NCBI GenBank assembly: GCA_946222625.1 | Contig: CAMILJ010000020.1 | Location: 1 to 20,114, forward strand | Origin: an uncultured Corynebacterium sp. | Lineage (GTDB): Bacteria > Actinomycetota > Actinomycetes > Mycobacteriales > Mycobacteriaceae | Length of the DNA stretch: 20,114 nucleotides | Reading direction: 5' to 3' | Made by a program: the position numbers and the translations under genes | Part shown: in pieces, positions 15,353 through 20,114 of the stretch | How the letters are laid out: every line of letters starts with the position of its first letter | Numbering within the stretch: position 1 is the stretch's first letter | Notes under the pieces: model-generated | Told to the model about the DNA's origin: nothing | Database searches by the model: none | The model's input: only the letters and a program-made list of their open reading frames with translations

Positions 15353-15538
15353 CTATTCGACTGGAATGACGACCCAGAGGATGAGGTAGAGCAGAATGCC
15401 TGAGAAGCCCAGCAGGGTCGCAACAACGAAGAGGATGCGCACCAAGGTCGGGTCGAGGTTGTAGGTCTGTGCGATGCCGCCGCACACGCCTCCGAGCATC
15501 GTGTCAGTTGTGGAACGGGTCAAACGTTGGTTGTTCAT
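15353..15538 (-). CDS. PspC-domain small membrane protein
   Basis: A 61-aa protein made almost entirely of a PspC domain: the cytoplasmic LTRSTTDTMLGGVCGGIAQT (6-25), the NLDPTLVRILFVV segment (27-39), and one long hydrophobic helix to the C-terminus (TLLGFSGILLYLILWVVIPVE). PspC proteins sense or answer envelope stress in other bacteria; many actinobacteria have stand-alone small versions like this. The start at 15538 has AAAGGAG 5 nt upstream, so the GTG at 15553 was not used. A minus-strand GATAAT (15559-15564) is a fair -10. The stop codon abuts the stop of the convergent sulfatase-like gene with no base between them. Confidence 0.85.
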   Translation of the reverse strand: MNNQRLTRSTTDTMLGGVCGGIAQTYNLDPTLVRILFVVATLLGFSGILLYLILWVVIPVE

Positions 15539-15570
15539 GATGTCTCCTTTCACTGTCCATTATCCAGAGT

Positions 15571-15586
15571 TAGACCGTGGGGTTCA
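15571..15586. promoter_or_regulatory. TAGAC-N6-GTTCA element in the pspC/cmrA intergenic region
   Basis: The same spaced pentamer pair as upstream of metB (3416-3431), here with spacer CGTGGG. It lies between divergent starts, near the pspC-like gene's likely -10. A further TTAGACC copy follows at 15604-15610. It resembles an imperfect McbR dyad, but the regulator is unknown. Confidence 0.3.
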
Positions 15587-15620
15587 TCGGTGTTTACCCT
15601 GATTTAGACCCTGATTGCTC

Positions 15621-15645
15621 TACGCTGGGTGGAAACTTCCCACCC
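15621..15645 (+). promoter_or_regulatory. cmrA -10 candidate and adjoining inverted repeat
   Basis: TACGCT (15621-15626) fits TAnnnT. Directly behind it, GGGTGG (15627-15632) pairs with CCACCC (15640-15645) across 7 nt, covering the expected start point near 15633. It could be an operator or a short 5'-leader hairpin ahead of the AAAGGA ribosome binding site (15652-15657). Confidence 0.3.
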
Positions 15646-15666
15646 TGAGAGAAAGGACGCCGTTTC

Positions 15667-16479
15667 ATGGCTCACTCCCCCGGGCTGCCCGCCCCTACCC
15701 GCTCTTCGTATGCGCTGCTCACCGGCGCTAGTCAGGGCATTGGCGCTGCGATGGCCAAAGACCTAGCCGCCCGCGGCTACAACGTCATTCTCGTTGCCCG
15801 CCGCGAAGACGTCCTTGAATCCATCGCCGCGGACCTGCGCTCGCGCCACGAGGTGGACGCCATCGCGCTGGCAGCAGACCTCTCGGAGGCCGCAGACGTT
15901 GACCGCGTCATCGAGTTCATGGCGGGCAAAGAAATTTCCATCATCGTCAACTCAGCGGGTATCGCCAGCTTTGGCAAGTTCATGGATCAGGACTGGGACT
16001 ATGAAACCCGGCAGTTCGACCTCAACGGCAAGGCCGTTCACCGTCTGACCCGTGCCGCGCTGGAGCAAATGTTGCCACGACGCAGCGGCGCAATCTGCAA
16101 CGTGGGATCGGCCGCGGGCAACGTCTCCATCCCGAACAACGCCACCTACGTGTTCACCAAGGCCGGCGTCAACGCCTTTACTGAGGCCCTGCACTACGAG
16201 CTCAAGGGCTCCGGCGTGACCTGCACGCTGCTTGCCCCCGGCCCGGTGCGCGATGCCGTCATCCCTGAGGAAGAGCAGTCCATCGTAGACAAGGTAGTCC
16301 CGGATTTCTTGTGGACCACCTATGAGTCCTGCTCCGAAGAGACCCTGGAGGCCATGGCCCGCAACCAGCGCCGCGTGGTCCCTGGGCCGCTATCGAAAGC
16401 AATGAACGCGCTAGGCAAGATTGTGCCCACCCCAATTGCTGCACCGCTCATCGGCAGCTTCTATTCCAAGATGGCCTAG
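15667..16479 (+). CDS. cmrA: Short-chain dehydrogenase, mycolate precursor (beta-keto) reductase CmrA
   Basis: NADPH-dependent SDR that reduces the 3-oxo mycolate precursor (as trehalose ester) to the mature 3-hydroxy mycolate for the outer membrane. Visible features are TGASQGIG (19-26), VARRED (43-48), NSAG (95-98), N120, and the catalytic set S148, Y161 and K165 in NATYVFTKAG. The C-terminal half has APGPVR, KVVPDFLW and GPLSKAMNALGKIVPTPIAA. The end with two amphipathic stretches follows Rv2509 of M. tuberculosis and C. glutamicum NCgl2385 as I recall them. Length 270 aa is typical. AAAGGA lies 9 nt before the ATG. orn is about 1.9 kb downstream, as in the Rv2509-Rv2511 order. A different SDR substrate remains possible but less likely. 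Confidence 0.8.
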   Translation: MAHSPGLPAPTRSSYALLTGASQGIGAAMAKDLAARGYNVILVARREDVLESIAADLRSRHEVDAIALAADLSEAADVDRVIEFMAGKEISIIVNSAGIASFGKFMDQDWDYETRQFDLNGKAVHRLTRAALEQMLPRRSGAICNVGSAAGNVSIPNNATYVFTKAGVNAFTEALHYELKGSGVTCTLLAPGPVRDAVIPEEEQSIVDKVVPDFLWTTYESCSEETLEAMARNQRRVVPGPLSKAMNALGKIVPTPIAAPLIGSFYSKMA

Positions 16480-16487
16480 CACATGAA

Positions 16488-16519
16488 AGTGCCCGCTCTC
16501 CCCATGGAGAGCGGGCACT
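16488..16519. terminator. Bidirectional terminator between cmrA and the AGCS symporter
   Basis: A perfect 14-bp stem (AGTGCCCGCTCTCC at 16488-16501 with GGAGAGCGGGCACT at 16506-16519) closes a CCAT loop. It lies 9 nt after the cmrA stop and 4 nt before the stop of the convergent symporter gene. Short T-rich tails follow on both sides (GCTTTACTT rightward, TTTC leftward), so it should serve both transcripts. Confidence 0.8.
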
Positions 16520-16522
16520 GCT

Positions 16523-18067
16523 TTACTTGCCTTGGAGCGGCGATTGCTCCGCGATAGCCTTCTGCGCGGCCTCCTCCCGCGCGAGCTTGCGCTCTACCCA
16601 GAACTCGGCGTTCTTGATGCCCAACGCCTCTGGGTCAAACTGTGGGTCCTTGCCAGCAGCCTTCTGCGCGCTGTAATCCTTGAGACACTTGAGAGCCGGG
16701 ACCTGGAGGAAGAGGATGGCGATGATGTTGAGCCATGCGGTCGCACCAACGCCGATATCACCCAGAGCCCAGGCAGCGCCCGGAGTCGTCGTTGCGCCGA
16801 TAACCACGGACACCACGAGGAGAATGCGCAGAAGCCACACCAGCGCGCGGCGGGCGGTCTTGTTGCTGATCCAGCGGTTGAAGTAGGTCAGGTTGACCTC
16901 CGCCATGTAGTAGTACGCCAGGACGGTGGTAAAGGCGAAGAAGGCAATAGCGATGGCAACGAAGCTCGGGCCGAAACCTGCCAACAGGGTGTCCAGACCG
17001 TGCTGGACAAAGCCCGGTCCGACCTCGATCCCATCTGGGATCGAACCGGCGTAGCGCACTGGGCCGTCCTCAGACTCGCCTTCGAAGACCTTGTACATGT
17101 CGGTAGAGATGATGATGAAGGCAGTGGCGGAGCACACGAAGAGGGTGTCAATGTACACCGCGAAGGCCTGCACGAAGCCCTGCTTGGCCGGGTGGGACAC
17201 CTCCGCGGCCGCAGCAGACTGCGCGCCGGTACCTTGGCCTGCCTCGTTGGAGTAGATACCGCGCTTCACACCCCACATGATGGCCGAGCCCAATAGGCCG
17301 GAGAAAGCCTGCTCCGCGCCGAAAGCGGACTTAAAGATCATGCCAAAGACCTCAGGGATCTGGTTGAAGTTCATGATCAGGATGATGATGGCAAAAAGGA
17401 TATAGGCACCGGCCATGAATGGGACGACGAGGGACGCGAAGTTCGCGATGCGCTTCACGCCACCGATAATGATGATGGCGAGGATTCCGCCCAGAATCAG
17501 GGCAGACCAACCAACCTCAACACCCCAAGCGTTCTTGACGGCCGCAGCCACGCCGTTTGCCTGGATGCCGGGCAGGAAGTAGCTGGTGGCAAGGATCATC
17601 GCAATAGCGAAGACGATTCCATAGACCACCATGAAAGGACCGGCCTTGGTGTGCTTGTAGGCCTTCTCGATGTAATAGGCAGGGCCTCCGCGGTATTCGT
17701 CGGTGTCCTGGTCCTTCTCCTTATAAACCTGCGCCAAGGTACATTCCACGAAAGAAGTTGCGGAGCCCAGAAGCGCCACCGCCCACATCCAGAACACAGC
17801 ACCTGGGCCGCCGAAAGCGATGGCGGTCGCAACGCCTGAAATGTTTCCCACACCAACGCGGCCCGCCAGGGAAATCATCAGCGACTGGAAGGACGAGACA
17901 CCGGAATCGGAACTTTCGCCGTCCTTCAGCTGCTTAATCATGTCCGGAATGCAGCGCACCTGTAAGAACTTGGTGGCCAGGGTGAAATAAATTCCCGCGC
18001 CGAGGCACAGGAAGACTAATGCTGGTGACCAAATTAACGAGTTGAGAGTGTCAAGAAAGGCTGACAT
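16523..18067 (-). CDS. Alanine/glycine:cation symporter (AGCS family)
   Basis: Sodium-coupled amino-acid importer of the AGCS family, likely for alanine or glycine (AlsT/AgcS/DagA-like). The 514-aa chain has about ten membrane helices and the family signatures SLAGRVGVGNISGVATAIAF then GGPGAVFWMWAVALLGSATS (about 68-106), GVKRGIYSNEAGQGTGAQSAAA (about 268-289), and a charged C-terminal tail (475-514, KDPQFDPEALGIKNAEFW and a Glu/Ala-rich end). The tail is in the cytosol. The ATG has GAAGGA 13 nt upstream and a TAAAGT -10 candidate (18106-18111, minus strand). It is divergent from orn. With ald in the same window it would allow uptake and oxidation of alanine, although they are separately transcribed. 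Exact substrate is not provable from sequence. Confidence 0.93.
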   Translation of the reverse strand: MSAFLDTLNSLIWSPALVFLCLGAGIYFTLATKFLQVRCIPDMIKQLKDGESSDSGVSSFQSLMISLAGRVGVGNISGVATAIAFGGPGAVFWMWAVALLGSATSFVECTLAQVYKEKDQDTDEYRGGPAYYIEKAYKHTKAGPFMVVYGIVFAIAMILATSYFLPGIQANGVAAAVKNAWGVEVGWSALILGGILAIIIIGGVKRIANFASLVVPFMAGAYILFAIIILIMNFNQIPEVFGMIFKSAFGAEQAFSGLLGSAIMWGVKRGIYSNEAGQGTGAQSAAAAEVSHPAKQGFVQAFAVYIDTLFVCSATAFIIISTDMYKVFEGESEDGPVRYAGSIPDGIEVGPGFVQHGLDTLLAGFGPSFVAIAIAFFAFTTVLAYYYMAEVNLTYFNRWISNKTARRALVWLLRILLVVSVVIGATTTPGAAWALGDIGVGATAWLNIIAILFLQVPALKCLKDYSAQKAAGKDPQFDPEALGIKNAEFWVERKLAREEAAQKAIAEQSPLQGK

Positions 18068-18338
18068 CGGTAGGTTTCCGTCCTTCGATATGTGTGAGTG
18101 CCATCACTTTAAAGGCTGACCTAATAATGTCCCATCCCCTAGGCTTTGGTGAGGGAAATCATGAAAAAGTTCAAAAGGCCCTCGACACTGCCCCTCAAGG
18201 CCAACCAGAAAACCCCAGCACACCTCGAATAAAAAGGCGCCTTCCACCACTAAACCTCTCCTCACCCCCATCTACCCCCATTTCAGCCGACGAGGGCACC
18301 TCCCAAACCATGACCGAAGAGAAACTATGGTGGAAGCC
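18068..18338. other. Intergenic region between the AGCS symporter and orn
   Basis: About 270 bp with no convincing gene; an 82-codon frame here has no ribosome binding site or family resemblance. It holds the symporter leader on the left, a 10-bp palindrome AAGGCGCCTT (18234-18243) preceded by five A, a pyrimidine-rich stretch (18239-18286), and two tandem near-identical decamers, ACCCCCATCT and ACCCCCATTT (18264-18283). No convincing -10 for orn was picked. Confidence 0.4.
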
Positions 18339-18971
18339 ATGAGTGATATCCCCGCCAAAAACGACCGACTCGTCTGGATCGACTTGGAGATGACCGGACT
18401 TGATCCGCAGCGCCACGTAATCGTGGAAGTCGCCGCCGTCATCACGGACGCCGAATTAAACATCCTCGACGAGGGCCTCGACCTCGTCGTGCACGCTACA
18501 GAGGAAGAACTGGCGGAGATGGATGACTTCGTCACCGAGATGCATGCGAAGTCCGGTCTCGACAAGGAAATCCGGGAATCCACGATCACTATCGAAGAGG
18601 CGGAGGAGGCGGTGCTGAAGCTCGTCGAGAAGCACTGCGACGCCAACCACCCCGCGCCCCTAGCAGGCAATTCCATCGCCACGGACCGCACCTTCATCCG
18701 CGCCTACATGCCGCGCTTGGACACCGCGCTGCACTACCGAATGATTGATGTTTCCACGATTAAGGAGCTCGCGCGCCGCTGGCACCCGCGGGCATACTAC
18801 AACCAGCCGCAGAAGGGCATGGCGCACCGAGCCCTCCAAGACATTATTGAATCCATTCGCGAGCTCGATTTCTACCGCCGCAGCGTCTTCCGCACAGACG
18901 ACGGCCCCTCCACCGCAGAAGCGGAGGATCTTAAGGCTGCCACTACCGGCGACTACCAGGCGTTTTTGTAA
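18339..18971 (+). CDS. orn: Oligoribonuclease (DEDDh 3'-5' exoribonuclease)
   Basis: Degrades 2-5-nt RNA fragments, including pGpG, to mononucleotides in the cytosol; essential or near-essential in many bacteria. All catalytic residues are visible: D15 and E17 in WIDLEMTGLD, D116 in GNSIATDRTF, H163 and D168 in KGMAHRALQDI. The chain is 210 aa with the dimer-type HYRMIDVSTIKELARRW segment, and the last 25 residues are a variable acidic tail. An ATG at 18327 is in frame, but 18339 gives the MSDIPAKNDRLVW start I associate with corynebacterial Orn, with a GGTGG 5 nt upstream; either is possible. It lies next to tRNA-His. Confidence 0.94.
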   Translation: MSDIPAKNDRLVWIDLEMTGLDPQRHVIVEVAAVITDAELNILDEGLDLVVHATEEELAEMDDFVTEMHAKSGLDKEIRESTITIEEAEEAVLKLVEKHCDANHPAPLAGNSIATDRTFIRAYMPRLDTALHYRMIDVSTIKELARRWHPRAYYNQPQKGMAHRALQDIIESIRELDFYRRSVFRTDDGPSTAEAEDLKAATTGDYQAFL

Positions 18972-19019
18972 ATTCAACGAGGTGAGTTAACCTGTATCTC
19001 GTTGCTTTCAGGCAACGAT

Positions 19020-19093
19020 GGTGGCTGTAGTTCAGCTGGTAGAGCACCAGGTTGTGATCCTGGGTGTCGCGGGTTCGAGCCCCGTCAGCCACC
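19020..19093 (+). tRNA. tRNA-His (anticodon GUG)
   Basis: The acceptor is GTGGCTG (19021-19027) with CAGCCAC (19086-19092). The extra G at 19020 can pair with discriminator C at 19093, the G-1:C73 pair diagnostic of tRNA-His. The D stem is GTTC/GAGC. The anticodon stem CCAGG/CCTGG encloses TTGTGAT with GTG at 19054-19056. The T arm is GCGGG-TTCGAGC-CCCGT. CCA is not encoded. Small inverted repeats (CAACGAG/CTCGTTG at 18975-19004) lie between orn and the tRNA. Confidence 0.95.
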
Positions 19094-19100
19094 CCGAACA

Positions 19101-19142
19101 AACCCCGCATTGTGCTTGAGCAGGATGCGGGGTTAACTTTTT
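19101..19142 (+). terminator. Intrinsic terminator after tRNA-His
   Basis: AACCCCGCAT (19101-19110) pairs perfectly with ATGCGGGGTT (19125-19134) over a 14-nt loop, followed by AAC and a TTTTT run (19138-19142). A textbook Rho-independent terminator 7 nt after the tRNA. Confidence 0.85.
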
Positions 19143-19220
19143 GCGCTAATCCTCGGGCCCACTCCCCATGCCGCGCACGGCAGCCTGCACCGCGAGGCCC
19201 GCAACCAACCCTAACCTTGG

Positions 19221-19239
19221 TTATTTTAGCCTTGCCTAA
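19221..19239. promoter_or_regulatory. DtxR-type iron box upstream of the siderophore-interacting protein gene
   Basis: TTATTTTAGCCTTGCCTAA matches the DtxR consensus TTAGGTTAGCCTAACCTAA at 15 of 19 positions, including the central TTAGCCT and right-hand CCTAA. It lies 64 nt before the ATG, with TAGTGT and TAGGCT as -10 candidates just downstream. DtxR with Fe2+ would repress from here, so iron starvation should induce the gene. Confidence 0.65.
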
Positions 19240-19302
19240 TTGAATAGTGTGTAGGCTTATATCCGCACAGCAACTCAAGTATTCCGAAGGACAGTGATAA
19301 CA

Positions 19303-20114
19303 ATGGCTGCCCAAACTAAAGAAGCGGCGCCGAAGCGCAAGCCCCGCAAGGCGCATGAAGCAACCGTGACTGGTCGTCACCAGGTCTCTCCGGATTTGGT
19401 TCGGTTGAGCATGAACTCCCCGGCTTTTGTGGGCAAAGAGCTGGAGTTTACGGATCACTACATCAAGCTGTTGTTCGTACCACAATGCACTGACTACTCT
19501 TGGCCGTTTGATGTCCAGCAGATTCGTGAAGAGCAGCCGCGTGATAAACAACCGATTCTCCGCACCTATACCCTGATCAACCTGAACCCGGAAACCGGGG
19601 ACTTCGACGTTGACTTTGTCACCCACGGTGATTCTGGCCTGGCTGGCCCGTGGGCACGGGTCGCCGAAGTCGGAGAGAAGATCGGTTTCCTCGGCCCAGG
19701 TGGTGCGTGGGGACCCACCGAAGAATATGAGCACTTTGTGTTCGCTGGCGATGAATCCGCGGCACCGGCCATCGGTGCCGGCTTGAAGCGCCTCCCCGAA
19801 GACGCGACTGCAACTGCATACATCGAGATCGAGGCCGAAGACCGCACGTTTGAACTCCCTACCCGCGAGGGCGTGGAGGTCGTCTGGGTAGTCCGCAATG
19901 GCGCTACCCCTGGTACTGAGCTATCCCGCGTGGTGCGCGAAGCTGGTATCCCCACGGGGAAGAAAACCAGCTGGTTCATCCACGGTGTCGCCGAAATGAT
20001 CAAAGAGCTGCGTCGCTTCCTTTTCGTGGAATCTGGAATTCCCAAGGAAGACGTTTCTATCTCTGGCTACTGGCGCATCGGCATGACTGAGGACCAGTGG
20101 CAGGCCTCCAAGCG
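19303..20114 (+). CDS. Siderophore-interacting protein (FAD-binding ferric-siderophore reductase), 3' end outside window
   Basis: Cytosolic SIP/ViuB-type flavoprotein that reduces imported ferric siderophores to release Fe2+. The frame is open to the window end; 270 codons are visible and about 10-25 more would be usual. Signatures are LRTYTLINLN with the R-x-Y-T FAD motif at 87-90, FDVDFVTHGDSGLAGPWA (101-118), the GDESAAPAI nucleotide-binding loop (149-157), and GYWRIGMTEDQW (255-266), which matches the family's final GYWR-G-TEDEW. The N-terminus has an unusual Lys/Arg-rich stretch (KEAAPKRKPRK, 6-16). GAAGGA lies 11 nt before the ATG. It follows the tRNA-His terminator and has its own DtxR-like box, so iron regulation is expected. 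Confidence 0.9.
   Translation, partial: MAAQTKEAAPKRKPRKAHEATVTGRHQVSPDLVRLSMNSPAFVGKELEFTDHYIKLLFVPQCTDYSWPFDVQQIREEQPRDKQPILRTYTLINLNPETGDFDVDFVTHGDSGLAGPWARVAEVGEKIGFLGPGGAWGPTEEYEHFVFAGDESAAPAIGAGLKRLPEDATATAYIEIEAEDRTFELPTREGVEVVWVVRNGATPGTELSRVVREAGIPTGKKTSWFIHGVAEMIKELRRFLFVESGIPKEDVSISGYWRIGMTEDQWQASK

Noticed and set aside
18943..19734. Open frame on the minus strand across tRNA-His and the start of the SIP gene
   Set aside because: It overlaps a tRNA, a terminator and a secure gene; the product has no family resemblance.
1..20114. CRISPR array, insertion sequence, phage or conjugative gene
   Set aside because: No regularly spaced repeats, transposase-like motifs, terminal inverted repeats with target duplications, or phage or conjugation genes were seen.

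Overview
The window is a stretch of a high-GC Gram-positive chromosome, almost certainly from a Corynebacterium. The evidence is a mycolate-pathway reductase that looks like CmrA, a metB product closely resembling the C. glutamicum enzyme, a good DtxR-type iron box, genes that appear leaderless, and a gene set (glbO, thioesterase, ettA, ssb-like, cmrA, orn) that I recall as dispersed but collinear in mycobacteria. The species cannot be fixed from the sequence. Nearly all of it reads as core chromosome: no insertion sequence, phage gene, integrase or CRISPR array was found.

Layout. 1-977 is the 3' end of an FAD/NAD(P)-binding protein gene. 1019-3403 is a leftward pair, metB followed by an unrecognised 400-residue gene with motifs hinting at a uracil-DNA-glycosylase-like fold. 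Its AT-richer sequence suggests it was acquired. 3519-4912 is a rightward pair: an MscS-type channel and a group II truncated haemoglobin. 5009-6487 is a DASS-family dicarboxylate/sodium symporter that runs tail-to-tail, with overlapping stop codons, into alanine dehydrogenase (ald). 7720-11243 is a leftward cluster: ssb paralogue, ettA, an acyl-CoA thioesterase and a conserved hypothetical. 11450-13522 is a CopD-CtaG fusion transcribed divergently from a LysR regulator (13599-14531). Both genes seem to start without a leader from mirror-image -10 elements.

The right part has tRNA-Arg(UCU), a shortened sulfatase-like gene lacking the catalytic cysteine, a PspC-domain gene, cmrA, an AGCS sodium/alanine symporter, oligoribonuclease (orn), tRNA-His(GUG), and a siderophore-interacting protein gene cut by the window end. 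That last gene lies behind a DtxR-like operator.

Themes: sulfur amino-acid synthesis (metB), alanine uptake and oxidation (AGCS symporter plus ald), C4-dicarboxylate uptake, terminal oxidase/copper assembly (CopD-CtaG), mycolate maturation (cmrA), translation and RNA turnover (ettA, orn), and iron acquisition. The least explained elements are the gene downstream of metB, the degenerate sulfatase, and the symmetric divergent promoter at 13520-13600. No clearly new multi-gene system was found.
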